Positions 1-8,925 of a stretch of DNA of 64,000 nucleotides are shown here, one piece after another (the first letter of the stretch is position 1; every line of letters begins with the position of its first letter). Both the position numbers and the translations under genes were made by a program. Location of the stretch: positions 124,001 through 188,000 of the forward strand of contig NZ_JBHUOV010000015.1 in NCBI RefSeq assembly GCF_042686125.1, written 5' to 3'. The stretch is from Oceanihabitans iliipiscarium (GTDB taxonomy: Bacteria; Bacteroidota; Bacteroidia; Flavobacteriales; Flavobacteriaceae). Under the pieces are notes generated by a model. That model was not told the DNA's origin. It did no database searches and saw only the letters and a list, made by a program, of their open reading frames with translations.

Positions 1-559
1 AAAACTCTGGGGTAACTCCAAGATATGAAGCTATAATATATTGAGGAACACGTTGTTCGATATTTCGATACGACTTTCTGAAGTCATTGTAACGTATATA
101 GGCATCATCACTCATACTATCAATAACACGCTCTTGAATGGCAACATAGGCGCTTTGTATTTTAATACGGAAAAAATTAGAAACCTGAGGAACTTCAATA
201 TATAGTTTTTCTAACTCAATTCTAGGGAGTTGTATAATCAATGTTTTTTCTAATGCCTGAACATACATACGAGATGCTTTCCTGCTTAAATAGCTATATA
301 AATCATTTATCCACCATTCTTCAATTCCTAATTGCAAGGTGTGTTCTTGTGCGTTTTCATCTAAATAATAACTACGCATAGAGCCTTGAACAATAAAATT
401 CATGGTATTAGCGGTTTCTCCAGGCTCAATCAAAAATTCTTTTTTATTTAAGTCTTTAAATACAAGGATTGATGATAATTTTTGTTCGCCATACTTGTCA
501 AGTGGGACAACTTTATTGATATGATTAATAAGAAGTTGTATCTGTTTATTTTCATCCAT
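1..559 (-). CDS. Crp/Fnr family transcriptional regulator (3' end cut by window)
   Basis: Reading the minus strand from the ATG at 559 gives an open frame of 186 codons with no stop before base 1, so the C-terminus is missing. The protein begins MDENKQIQLLINHINKVV and has the features of the flavobacterial Crp/Fnr family: an N-terminal cyclic-nucleotide-binding-like beta barrel (about residues 25-115, including EPGETANTMNFIVQGSMR) and the pattern RYNDFRKSYRNIEQRVPQYI followed by IASYLGVTPEF, which is the start of the helix-turn-helix. It starts 14 bases downstream of the VOC gene stop, so the two are probably co-transcribed. Ligand and targets cannot be told; it is a different subgroup from the Crp/Fnr protein at 26410. 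Confidence 0.8.
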   Translation of the reverse strand, partial: MDENKQIQLLINHINKVVPLDKYGEQKLSSILVFKDLNKKEFLIEPGETANTMNFIVQGSMRSYYLDENAQEHTLQLGIEEWWINDLYSYLSRKASRMYVQALEKTLIIQLPRIELEKLYIEVPQVSNFFRIKIQSAYVAIQERVIDSMSDDAYIRYNDFRKSYRNIEQRVPQYIIASYLGVTPEF

Positions 560-573
560 ATTGCATAAGAAAG

Positions 574-1251
574 TTAATTCTTTTTAATTTTTATAACCTC
601 TTTTGTAAATTCAAAATCATATAAAATATTATGATTTTCAACTATAGCTTTAAATGGTGATGGTGTTATAGGCAAATCTGTTGGAAACCAATGTGCTCTA
701 GTTTTATAGTTTGGTAATAAGAATAATCCTTCTTGGGTTCCGTTTGTTCCAAAATATTGTGTGTTCCCTTTCCAAAAACAAGAATTTATTTCTTTTTCAA
801 TTAGTGAATTGGTATTTTTAATTGAAGTTGTTGGTACACCTATTTCGTTAACACAAATAACATCTTCAATACTAAAGGGATTATCCATTTGATTTTTTAA
901 ATCATACCTTACTATAAACTCAGCAACATTGCCACTTGCATCAAAAAAGTAAAATGAATCTGCATTCCAACTTTCAAAATGCTGTATTTCTCTGCCCTTA
1001 TCTATATCTAAAACAGTAACTCTTTTTTTTATCCAAGCCATAGCTTCTTCAAGCTTGTTAGAAGGAATTAAAAAACAATAGTGGTATTTAAATTCTTCAT
1101 CAGATTTCATAAAAGTTAATCTGCTCCAGCCAATTTTTAAAGTAAAGCTATGATCTGTTTCTTTAAGGATTTTAAAACCAAGAGTTTCGGAATAAAATAT
1201 TTTTTCTAACTCTAAAGTTTTAGTAAATAAACTTAATTCTTTTATTCTCAT
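574..1251 (-). CDS. VOC (glyoxalase/bleomycin-resistance fold) family protein
   Basis: A 225-aa soluble protein. The N-terminal half (residues 1-120) looks like a vicinal oxygen chelate module: MRIKELSLFTKTLELEKIFY with the usual LGFKI strand, then SFYFFDASGNVAEFI, which resembles the D-x-x-G-N-x-x-E metal-ligand strand of the family. The C-terminal 100 residues are a degenerate second half (GTQEGLFLLP). Family members include glyoxalase I, extradiol dioxygenases and antibiotic-binding proteins; the substrate cannot be inferred. It is the first gene of a probable two-gene minus-strand unit with the Crp/Fnr regulator at 1-559. The ATG at 1251 is used; no better start is present. Confidence 0.72.
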   Translation of the reverse strand: MRIKELSLFTKTLELEKIFYSETLGFKILKETDHSFTLKIGWSRLTFMKSDEEFKYHYCFLIPSNKLEEAMAWIKKRVTVLDIDKGREIQHFESWNADSFYFFDASGNVAEFIVRYDLKNQMDNPFSIEDVICVNEIGVPTTSIKNTNSLIEKEINSCFWKGNTQYFGTNGTQEGLFLLPNYKTRAHWFPTDLPITPSPFKAIVENHNILYDFEFTKEVIKIKKN

Positions 1252-1571
1252 GATAATTTTATCAATATCAAAAATACAAATTCCATTTTTTTTATAAAAT
1301 TATCTTATAAACTAGTTTGTAAAAACTATGAATAAAATGAGAGTCGATATCAGGTTAAGGCGATTATCTTACTATTAAATCATGATATATTCCTATGCTT
1401 ATATTGTATTTGCTTAATATTTAGCCTGTTATTAATTAATAAAAAAATTGCTTTTATCAACTAATTATTTTAACTTAATTGCATCAAATTTATCTATTGA
1501 TTGAGTACTAATTGCTATAGGTATAAGGTCAATTCAAAAAAAGATATTAGAGGGGACAATAATATGTTTTT
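1252..1571. other. intergenic region between divergent genes
   Basis: 320 bases of AT-rich DNA between the VOC gene (minus) and the sigma-54 activator gene (plus). I see no RNA gene, no convincing TAnnTTTG/TTG promoter pair and no long repeat. Near the right end, GAGGGG at 1550-1555 is followed 9 bases later by an ATG at 1564 that opens a three-codon frame (ATG TTT TTA TGA), whose stop overlaps the ATG of the next gene. Confidence 0.6.
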
Positions 1572-4220
1572 ATGAGTAAGATTAATGAAAAGTTAATTAA
1601 TGAATTACAACAATTAAATGGTTTTACTGAAAATTTTATAGAGTCACTTCAGGATGGTTTTATAATTTTAGATACTAAGGGAAGAATAGTAATCTCTAAT
1701 TCGGCCTTTAGTAAATTCACTGGATATGATAAGCATGAATTATTAGGATTAAGTGCGCCATTTCCTTTTTGGCCTGAAGAGTTTCATAATGACTACATGA
1801 GTCGTTTTGAAGAAATGTTAAAGGATAATTTAAAATCTGAATTTGAAGTTGTTTATCAGCGAAAAAACGAAGACAGAATTCCTGTAACATTATTTGTAGC
1901 AAGTATAAAGAATAGCAAAGACAAAACCATCGCTTATTTTGTTCTAGTTCAAGATGAATCTATTGATAAGCAAAGTATTACAACAAAAACTTTCCCAAGT
2001 AAAGAATTATTTTCTGTAATAAATTATAGGAAAAAATACCTTGATTTAATAAGTCACAAAAAGATTGCAACGCAACTAGATAACGCATTAGCTCATATTT
2101 CTGATGGTTTAGTCTCTTTTGATACGAATTGGTGTTATACCTATATAAATGACAAAGCAGGCGAACTTATAGGAAGAAAACCAGATAGTTTAATTGGTAA
2201 GCATGTTTGGACAGAATTTCCTGAAGCTGTAAATTCAAAGACTTATAAAGCTTTTTATAAGGCTGCAAAAACTCAAGAAACTCAATCATTTGAGGATTAT
2301 TTTGAAGGTTTTGATAAATGGTTTGAAAATAGAATTTATCCTTACCCTCAAGGTGTAACACTTTATTTTACAGATATTTCTGAACGAAAAAAAATAGAAA
2401 AACGCTTAGTAGAAAGTGAGAAAAATCTAGACAATATTATTAATAATATTGGAGACCCAATATTTGTTAAAGATCATAAAAGCCGCTTAATGTTTGTAAA
2501 TCATGCTTTCTGCGAAATTTTTAATCATTCAAAAGAAGAAATTATTAGGAGTACCTTAGAGCAGGATGTTTTGCCAAGTGAAAGAGAAAGTTTTTTAAAG
2601 ATTGATAAAGAAGTTTTAAAAACAGGTATTGAGAACATTAATGTAGAAACCCTTACTGTTAAAGGGAAACCTACTCGAATGATATCTACAAAAAAAAATA
2701 GATTTATAGACGACAAAGGCAATAAGTTTATAGTTGGTGTTATTAGAGATGTCACTAAGCTTATTCAAGTAGAAAAAGAGCTAAAATCTGTTAAAAATTA
2801 TTCTGAAAGTTTAATTAGTTCAATGCATGAAGGTTTGGTTGTTTTTGATAAGCAAACAAGAATCATAAGCGTAAACCCTTCCTTTTGTAAAATGTCTGGA
2901 TTTTCAGAAGACGAATTAATAGGTCAAGAATGTCCGTATCCATTTTCTTCACCAGAAACAGAAGAAGCGTCTAATTTACGTCATAAGCAAATTGCTGATG
3001 GAGAAATATTAGAACACTTTGAAAGTGTTTATATTCGAAAGGATGAGAAACGATTTAATGTTGACGTTATGCTTTCTCATATTGAAGATGAGCAAGGAAA
3101 CATGTTAGCCTATTTTGCAACGGTTATAGATATTACTAAACGTAAAATTTCTGATGCTAAAATAGCGAAAGCCAATGAGCTACTTGTTGAGGCAAACAAA
3201 GAGCTAAATAAATTAAGAAAAGGACTAGAGCAAGAGAATTTTTATTTAAGAAACGAATTAGATTTAGTCTTTAATTATGAAGAAATGGTTTATGGAAGTA
3301 CCGAATTTAGTAATGTTTTAACCGAAGTAGAAAAAGTCGCACCAACTAATGCAACCGTTTTATTATTAGGAGAATCTGGTACAGGAAAAGAATTATTGGC
3401 TAGAGCAATTCATAATACGAGTTCTAGGAATAATAAACCATTAATTAAAGTGAATTGTTCTGCTATACCAAGAGAACTTATAGAAAGTGAGTTATTTGGG
3501 CATAAAAAAGGTTCTTTTACTGGAGCTTTTAGTGATAAAGTCGGAAAGTTTGAATTAGCAGATGGAGGGACTTTGTTTTTAGACGAGATAGGAGAGTTGC
3601 CTTTAGATATGCAACCTAAAATTTTAAGATTTTTGCAAGAAGGGGAAATTGAAGTCGTTGGAGGTGTTGGAACTAAGACTCTAAATGTAAGAGTTATTGC
3701 AGCAACTAATAGAAATCTTTTAGAAGAAATCGAAAAGAAGCAATTTAGAGAAGATTTATATTTTAGGCTTAATGTATTTCCAATTGTGATTCCCGCATTA
3801 CGTGATCGAAAAGACGATATTCCATTACTTGTAGAACATTTTGTCGATAAATTTAATAAAGCTTATGAAAAGCATATAAAGTATATTTCTGATGATGCTA
3901 TGAGTAAACTAAAAGCCTACAGTTGGCCTGGAAATATTAGAGAATTAGAAAATTTAATTGAGCGCGCAGCAATTTTATCAACAAGTGATACATTAATAAT
4001 ACCTGGTTTTGAAACTTCTAATCAAAAAGCGAAACAAGCAATTAATAATAAAAATGTATCTCTAGATTTTGTTTTACGTAACCATATTCTTCAAGTCCTA
4101 GAAGATTGCCAATGGAAAATTAGTGGTCATCATGGGGCTTCCGATTTATTAGGATTAAAACCTAGCACTTTACGCGATAAAATGAAAAAATTAGGTATTG
4201 TAAAACCTAAATTGCTATAA
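1572..4220 (+). CDS. PAS-domain sigma-54-dependent transcriptional activator
   Basis: An 882-aa bacterial enhancer-binding protein with a large sensory part. Four PAS modules can be read at about residues 20-130, 170-273, 285-398 and 410-523. PAS1 and PAS4 resemble each other (both have a GF/Y-x-x-x-EL(L/I)G motif followed by PFPFW or PYPFS), suggesting internal duplication. A helical linker (525-565) leads to the AAA+ domain: Walker A GESGTGKE 600-607, a GAFTGA loop that reads GSFTGA (647-652), Walker B GTLFLDEI 665-672, and WPGNIRELENLIERA near 785-799. A Fis-type helix-turn-helix ends the protein (about 835-876, LGLKPSTLRDKMKKLGI). There is no receiver domain, so the signal is probably sensed directly by the PAS modules. 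The likely target is the gene set just downstream (4390-6062). Confidence 0.9.
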   Translation: MSKINEKLINELQQLNGFTENFIESLQDGFIILDTKGRIVISNSAFSKFTGYDKHELLGLSAPFPFWPEEFHNDYMSRFEEMLKDNLKSEFEVVYQRKNEDRIPVTLFVASIKNSKDKTIAYFVLVQDESIDKQSITTKTFPSKELFSVINYRKKYLDLISHKKIATQLDNALAHISDGLVSFDTNWCYTYINDKAGELIGRKPDSLIGKHVWTEFPEAVNSKTYKAFYKAAKTQETQSFEDYFEGFDKWFENRIYPYPQGVTLYFTDISERKKIEKRLVESEKNLDNIINNIGDPIFVKDHKSRLMFVNHAFCEIFNHSKEEIIRSTLEQDVLPSERESFLKIDKEVLKTGIENINVETLTVKGKPTRMISTKKNRFIDDKGNKFIVGVIRDVTKLIQVEKELKSVKNYSESLISSMHEGLVVFDKQTRIISVNPSFCKMSGFSEDELIGQECPYPFSSPETEEASNLRHKQIADGEILEHFESVYIRKDEKRFNVDVMLSHIEDEQGNMLAYFATVIDITKRKISDAKIAKANELLVEANKELNKLRKGLEQENFYLRNELDLVFNYEEMVYGSTEFSNVLTEVEKVAPTNATVLLLGESGTGKELLARAIHNTSSRNNKPLIKVNCSAIPRELIESELFGHKKGSFTGAFSDKVGKFELADGGTLFLDEIGELPLDMQPKILRFLQEGEIEVVGGVGTKTLNVRVIAATNRNLLEEIEKKQFREDLYFRLNVFPIVIPALRDRKDDIPLLVEHFVDKFNKAYEKHIKYISDDAMSKLKAYSWPGNIRELENLIERAAILSTSDTLIIPGFETSNQKAKQAINNKNVSLDFVLRNHILQVLEDCQWKISGHHGASDLLGLKPSTLRDKMKKLGIVKPKLL

Positions 4221-4266
4221 CGGTATTCCGTTGATTGTGCATTTCATCCGAAAAAAATAACGGTAT
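4219..4266. promoter_or_regulatory. candidate activator sites: AACGGTAT direct repeats
   Basis: AACGGTAT occurs at 4219-4226 and again at 4259-4266, exactly 40 bases apart. The first copy is part of the inverted repeat AACGG-TATT-CCGTT (4219-4232). They lie about 120-165 bases upstream of the start of the next gene, which suits upstream activating sites for the enhancer-binding protein encoded immediately before. This is inference from position and symmetry only. Confidence 0.35.
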
Positions 4267-4360
4267 ATCGACATTCTGTGTTTTTTTAGTAAATATTTAA
4301 TTAAGCATAAATCATTGTAAAACAGTGGTTTGTGTTTTTTTTTGCTTCAAATTTAATTTT

Positions 4361-4377
4361 TGGCACTTGTTTTGGCA
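4361..4377 (+). promoter_or_regulatory. possible sigma-54 promoter (imperfect -12)
   Basis: TGGCAC at 4361-4366 is a perfect -24 element; five bases later comes TTGGC where TTGCA is expected, so the invariant C of the -12 element is replaced by G or displaced by one base. If used, transcription would start near 4387, just before the ATG codons at 4390 and 4399. The same stretch contains TAATTTTTG (4354-4362) with a TTG 21 bases upstream, one base longer than the normal TAnnTTTG box, so a housekeeping promoter is the alternative. Confidence 0.35.
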
Positions 4378-4389
4378 TCAGTTTTAAAA

Positions 4390-4812
4390 ATGAAAATAAT
4401 GGAGGAACTGATTCAAATAAATGATTTTAAGTTTTGGATAGAAAAAGATATTATCTATTGCGAAATACAAAGCGGTTTTGATAATACTAAAAGTGATAAA
4501 TATATAGCAAATATTTTCACGAAAGCCATTTCAGCTTTAGCTAAAGGTAAATGCTTGTCATTTTTAATTGACATGAGTGAACTTAGTTATAAGCATTCAA
4601 TACGCGTGTTTAAAATTTTATCTAATAATCCTCAAGCAAAGTCAATAATACTTTCTAGAGCATTTTTAGTTGACACTTATATCTTAAAGGGCATTTTATC
4701 AATAATTAGCTTTATTTATAATCCTATTCTTCCTGATACAATTTATATAAATAGTAACAAAGCTATTAAGTATTGTAATAAAAGTAGTATTGTTTTTAAT
4801 GCTGTAAACTAA
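4390..4812 (+). CDS. STAS/SpoIIAA-like small protein, paralogue 1
   Basis: 140 aa from the ATG at 4390; an upstream in-frame TTG at 4360 would sit inside the promoter region and is not preferred. From 4390 the distance to the conserved Trp (FKFW) equals that in the next gene (ARFW), which supports this start; the ATG at 4399 is possible if the sigma-54-like promoter is used. The pattern, a beta strand with IIYCEI, then LAKGKCLSFLIDMSEL, then late strands ending NSNKAIKYC, resembles the STAS/SEC14-like small proteins often found near PAS regulators in flavobacteria. Such folds act in partner-switching signalling, but no conserved phosphorylatable Ser is obvious. The function is unknown. Confidence 0.62.
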   Translation: MKIMEELIQINDFKFWIEKDIIYCEIQSGFDNTKSDKYIANIFTKAISALAKGKCLSFLIDMSELSYKHSIRVFKILSNNPQAKSIILSRAFLVDTYILKGILSIISFIYNPILPDTIYINSNKAIKYCNKSSIVFNAVN

Positions 4813-4816
4813 AAGT

Positions 4817-5242
4817 ATGGAAGCTAAGAAAAATAGTATTCAATTAGGATCTGCAAGGTTTTGGACCGATGTAAGGAACATTATTTATTGCGAGTTTGAA
4901 GATAGTATGACTTATTGCCACTTAGATATTGAAAGTGTAAAACTATATATTAATACGATTGTAAAACTATGTAATGGTAAAGCGATGCCTTTTTTAATTG
5001 ACTTGAGAAACATTCGTTTTACTTTTTCAAATGAAGCAGTTAGTTTTCTAGCACAATCCTCGTTACTTAAGACGCTTATAATTTCGGAAGTATTTATTCT
5101 TAACTCAATAGGAACCAAGTTATTAATTTCTGCTTACAAAAGAATATTCGACCCAATTATTCCATACAGTATTTTTAGTGATATAACCTTAGCACAACAA
5201 TATTGTATAGAAGCAAAAAATAAATTTTATGGAAGCAATTAA
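4817..5242 (+). CDS. STAS/SpoIIAA-like small protein, paralogue 2
   Basis: 141 aa, starting 4 bases after the previous stop, and clearly a tandem paralogue of it: both share ..FW...NIIYCE, a central GKxxxFLID followed by L or M, and a C-terminal IPxxI with a Q/KYC ending. It overlaps the next gene by 14 bases, so the three genes 4390-6062 form one translationally coupled unit. It is soluble and has no signal peptide. The role is unknown; by context it is likely to be part of the signalling pathway of the neighbouring PAS proteins. Confidence 0.62.
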   Translation: MEAKKNSIQLGSARFWTDVRNIIYCEFEDSMTYCHLDIESVKLYINTIVKLCNGKAMPFLIDLRNIRFTFSNEAVSFLAQSSLLKTLIISEVFILNSIGTKLLISAYKRIFDPIIPYSIFSDITLAQQYCIEAKNKFYGSN

Positions 5243-6062
5243 ATATTATTTGTCAGCCAATATAAATGAGAGTGTTGTGGATTTATTGAAAGGCAACACC
5301 ATATTTACAATTACAGATACCTTGGGAAGAATAGAATACGCAAGTGATAACTATTGTGAACTTATTGAATCTAATGCAAATGAAGTTATTGGAGAAACTC
5401 AAAAACTATTAAAATCTCATTTATACTCTGATGAAGTATATAAAAGTCTTTGGCGTACCATAAAAATGGGCTATAAATGGAATGGTGTTTTATCTGAAAC
5501 ATTAAAAAGCGGACGAACATTATGTTTAGATACAACTATAGTTCCTGTAAAGAATGAACTAGATAAGAGCATAAGGTATATAGCTATATATCATGATGTG
5601 ACTAAACTTCATTTAGAAAATAATCAATTACTAAATACGGTTAAGGCCGATAAAGGTTTTTTAAACAGTATGCCATTCCATATGTTTTTAATAAACAAAC
5701 ATGGAAAAATATTAAATGTAAATAAGAGCCATCATGGTATAGAAGTTTCAGAATTAATAGGAACATATATTTATATTCAAATGAGCTCAAACTCTATTGA
5801 AACATATAGAAAGAATATCGAGCAAGTGTTTTTTGAAAAAACTCCGCGTCAGTTTGAAATTAATGAGGTTAATTCAAAAGGAAAGATGAGTTTTTATTCA
5901 GTAATAATATCACCTGTTTTTAACGACCTTGGAATAATATCTTCTGCAACAGTAATGATTCAAGAGATTTTTAAAAATGATACGATTAAAATCGATAGCC
6001 AAGACGCTAAAGTAGAATCTCAACTAATCCGACAAAAGATAAATTATGAAATACAATTATAA
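5229..6062 (+). CDS. PAS-domain protein without an output domain
   Basis: 277 aa, cytoplasmic. The first PAS domain spans about residues 15-130 and shows a classical core: IFTITDTLGRIEYAS, NEVIG, a W-N-G motif, and an ending IAIYHDVTKLH, typical of Aer-type PAS domains. A second, weaker PAS is at about 140-250 (MFLINKHGKILNVN, ending ATVMIQEIF). No kinase, cyclase, methyl-accepting or DNA-binding domain follows, so it should act by protein-protein interaction. The ATG at 5229 overlaps the upstream gene by 14 bases. Partners could be the four-PAS activator at 1572 or the STAS-like pair. Confidence 0.75.
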   Translation: MEAIKYYLSANINESVVDLLKGNTIFTITDTLGRIEYASDNYCELIESNANEVIGETQKLLKSHLYSDEVYKSLWRTIKMGYKWNGVLSETLKSGRTLCLDTTIVPVKNELDKSIRYIAIYHDVTKLHLENNQLLNTVKADKGFLNSMPFHMFLINKHGKILNVNKSHHGIEVSELIGTYIYIQMSSNSIETYRKNIEQVFFEKTPRQFEINEVNSKGKMSFYSVIISPVFNDLGIISSATVMIQEIFKNDTIKIDSQDAKVESQLIRQKINYEIQL

Positions 6063-6135
6063 ACTAAAAATATACTTTAAAACATATTAAAAATTAACCC
6101 CCAAACCTATTTATTAACTATTAAAACCATAACTT

Positions 6136-8100
6136 ATGAAAATTAAATTTTACTTATGTAACATTTTAGCTTTTTCTTGTTTTTTTTGTTGCTACGCTCA
6201 AATTATTAATGAGGGTATCCTACAAATTGAACCCTCTACAAATGTTTATTTCGAAAATGAATACACTAATGCCAATAGTGGTATTCATAGTAGTGATGGC
6301 AACCTTTATTTAAACGATGATTTTATAAATAACGGTACAACATCGGCAATATCTGGCTCAACTCATTTTAAGAGTGCTACAAATCCTTTAGTCAATATTT
6401 CAGGCTTATCTAATACTATTAATTTCTATGATTTAGAGATTAATATTACAGCAGCTAGTACTAAAGGTGTGCTTGTTTCTAATAATTTTGAGTTAAACGT
6501 AGCGAATGCTATACACTTTGAAAGTGGAGACCTTCGCTTAAGAGGACAAGCTCAACTTATTCAGAAACATACTGGTTTAGATTTAAATACTAAAACTTCT
6601 GGCCGACTGTTAATTGACCAGCAAGGTTATGCATCGGCATATAAATACGATTATTGGTCAGCACCTGTAAACACTAATGGTACATTTACTTTATCAGGGA
6701 ACATGTATGATGGGACAGACTCGAGTGTTAATAGATTTGATCCACAAGCCATTCAATTTATTTCTGGAGCACCACATAATGGTTTACCATCTGTAGTCGA
6801 TGGAGGCTTTAATGTCACCACAGCTTTAAGTATCAACACCTATTGGTTGTATAGTTATATACAAGGTACAGGCGCTTATTCAGATTGGATTAGTTTAGAT
6901 GAAAATAGTGAATTAGACCCAACGGAAGGATTTACCATGAAAGGAACCAATACACTTTCATCTGAACAAAATTATGTGTTTTATGGTTCACCAAATAATG
7001 GAGATTATTTTTCAACTATAAACTTAGGTGAAGAATCATTACTAGGTAACCCTTACCCTTCAGCATTAGATGCTAGTGAATTTATAACAGATAACCTACT
7101 GATACTTGATGCCTTATATTTTTGGGAAGATGGAGGCTCTACGTCACATGCTTTGACAGATTATTTAGGAGGTTATTCTATACGTAATTTAACAGGAGGG
7201 ACACCACCGTCTATCACATCACCATTAATTAGTGGAGTAGGAACTTCAGGAAGTGTTACAGACCCTAGTCAATATGTCCCTGTAGGGAAAGGCTTTTTTG
7301 TAGAAGCTTATGGAAGTGGAACTATTGTTTTTAAGAATTCACAAAGATATTTTAAAACTGAAGCATCTAGAGGTGAGAATACCAATAGTACTTTAAATGA
7401 TTCTGAAAGGGTAAGTGAAAATCAATATGTAAGAATTGGTTATGAAGATACAGAAGGATTTCATAGACAGCTTCTTTTAGGTTTTTTACCTAATTCTAAT
7501 GCAGATATAGATTACAACCAAGGTTATGATGCGATACTTAACGAGCATAGAGATAATGATTTGTTTTTTGTCATTGAAGATGATACAGATAAAAAGTATG
7601 CCATTCAAGGCTTAAAGACTTTTTCTGAAACTCTAGAATTACCATTAGGCGTCTTAATTTCTGAAGCTGGAACTCATCAGATAATGTTAGATGAAGTAGA
7701 AAATTTTGAACATACAGTGTACTTAAAAGATAACTTTTTAGATGTCACTCATAACTTAACCGAGTCTAGCTTCGACATTAATTTAGCATTAGGCGAACAT
7801 TTAGATAGATATTCAATTGTTTTTTTACCAGGTGAATCTTTATCAGTTAATGATAGTTCGATGCCTGCAATAGATGTTTTTTATGATGGCAATGATCATG
7901 TTATAGTCAATAACATCAACAATGTTGAGATAAAAAATATAAGAATATTTAATGTCCTAGGGCAAGAAATTTTAACATTAAATAAAAACCTAAATACAGA
8001 CAATAGATTACAAATACCATTTAACAATAGTGTTGGTATCTATATAGTAAACATTGAAACCAATAATAGCCAATTAACCCAAAAAATAACAAACTACTAA
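6136..8100 (+). CDS. secreted protein with T9SS type A sorting domain
   Basis: 654 aa with an N-terminal signal peptide (residues 1-22, ending FCCYAQ). The last 75 residues form a type A sorting domain (IRIFNVLGQEILTLN, then GIYIVNIETNNSQLTQKI), so it should cross the outer membrane through the type IX system and be released or anchored. The central part has phrases common in flavobacterial T9SS cargo (LLGNPYPSALDASEF, PVGKGFFVEA) but no recognisable catalytic domain. It is followed after 26 bases by the exported paralogue pair and may share a transcript with them. Confidence 0.8.
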   Translation: MKIKFYLCNILAFSCFFCCYAQIINEGILQIEPSTNVYFENEYTNANSGIHSSDGNLYLNDDFINNGTTSAISGSTHFKSATNPLVNISGLSNTINFYDLEINITAASTKGVLVSNNFELNVANAIHFESGDLRLRGQAQLIQKHTGLDLNTKTSGRLLIDQQGYASAYKYDYWSAPVNTNGTFTLSGNMYDGTDSSVNRFDPQAIQFISGAPHNGLPSVVDGGFNVTTALSINTYWLYSYIQGTGAYSDWISLDENSELDPTEGFTMKGTNTLSSEQNYVFYGSPNNGDYFSTINLGEESLLGNPYPSALDASEFITDNLLILDALYFWEDGGSTSHALTDYLGGYSIRNLTGGTPPSITSPLISGVGTSGSVTDPSQYVPVGKGFFVEAYGSGTIVFKNSQRYFKTEASRGENTNSTLNDSERVSENQYVRIGYEDTEGFHRQLLLGFLPNSNADIDYNQGYDAILNEHRDNDLFFVIEDDTDKKYAIQGLKTFSETLELPLGVLISEAGTHQIMLDEVENFEHTVYLKDNFLDVTHNLTESSFDINLALGEHLDRYSIVFLPGESLSVNDSSMPAIDVFYDGNDHVIVNNINNVEIKNIRIFNVLGQEILTLNKNLNTDNRLQIPFNNSVGIYIVNIETNNSQLTQKITNY

Positions 8101-8126
8101 TCATTAAAAACTTAAAATTACTTATT

Positions 8127-8834
8127 ATGAAAAATTTAAAACAAAAATTAACGATCCTAGCTTTAGCCGTTTTTACATGCTTAAATTATAATGCCTTCGC
8201 TCAAGTTGGTATAGGAATATTAGATCCAGATGACTCAGCTATGTTAGACATAACTTCAACAGACAAAGGGCTTTTAGTGCCACGAATGACGACAGCTCAA
8301 AAAGCAGCCATCTCAAGTCCTGCCGATGGTCTAATGGTGTTTGATACTGACCAAAATGCATTTTCTTTTTTTGATGGTTCAAATTGGAGAAACCTTAGGT
8401 CTGATACTCCAGAGTTTTTACATGCAAATATGAATGCAGATGAAGCTGTAGTAGCAGGAAATAATATCGATAATCTAACCATTACTGCTTCTTCTGGTGC
8501 TGTAGGTACTGCTGCTTTTTCTGCTGGAACAGGAGTTGTGACTTTAAGTGCAGGTGTAACTTATAAACTAACGGCTGCTTTAAATGCGACCAATACATCT
8601 ATTTTTTCTTATTTAGTTTACCAATGGTATGACGATACAAATTCAGTGGAATTTGGAAATAAAGCTTTTATTTCACCTACTAATCTTAGTGTTGCAGGTT
8701 CTAGTCAACCAATTGCTGTGGCATATATCACACCATCTGTGACTACTGAAGTATATCTAAAAATTATATCTCTTACAGGAACTAGTGTAGATATAGATGC
8801 AGACTATGGTTATATTACTGTAGAAGGTTTATAA
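8127..8834 (+). CDS. exported protein with GIG-DP-S-A-LD N-terminal module (paralogue 1)
   Basis: 235 aa. The signal peptide ends at about residue 26 (NAFAQ). The mature protein begins VGIGILDPDDSAMLDITST followed by KGLLVPRMTTAQ and GLMVFDTDQNAF, the N-terminal module common in exported Bacteroidota proteins. The C-terminal half is a different, Gly/Thr/Ser-rich beta domain (about 100-235). There is no T9SS sorting domain. It is closely related to the next gene over its first 95 residues and unrelated after that. The function is unknown. Confidence 0.75.
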   Translation: MKNLKQKLTILALAVFTCLNYNAFAQVGIGILDPDDSAMLDITSTDKGLLVPRMTTAQKAAISSPADGLMVFDTDQNAFSFFDGSNWRNLRSDTPEFLHANMNADEAVVAGNNIDNLTITASSGAVGTAAFSAGTGVVTLSAGVTYKLTAALNATNTSIFSYLVYQWYDDTNSVEFGNKAFISPTNLSVAGSSQPIAVAYITPSVTTEVYLKIISLTGTSVDIDADYGYITVEGL

Positions 8835-8862
8835 TTTAAATAATCCCTAACGATAAAAAAAG

Positions 8863-8889
8863 AAAACACGTTTATAAAAAATGTGTTTT
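8863..8889 (+). terminator. weak hairpin between the paralogues
   Basis: AAAACACGTTT (8863-8873) can pair with AAATGTGTTTT (8879-8889) with one G-U pair, around a loop of five bases, ending in a short T run. It is a possible attenuator between the two paralogous genes. Confidence 0.4.
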
Positions 8890-8925
8890 AAATAAATGCC
8901 CAAAAAAACCCTTAAAGTACTAATT

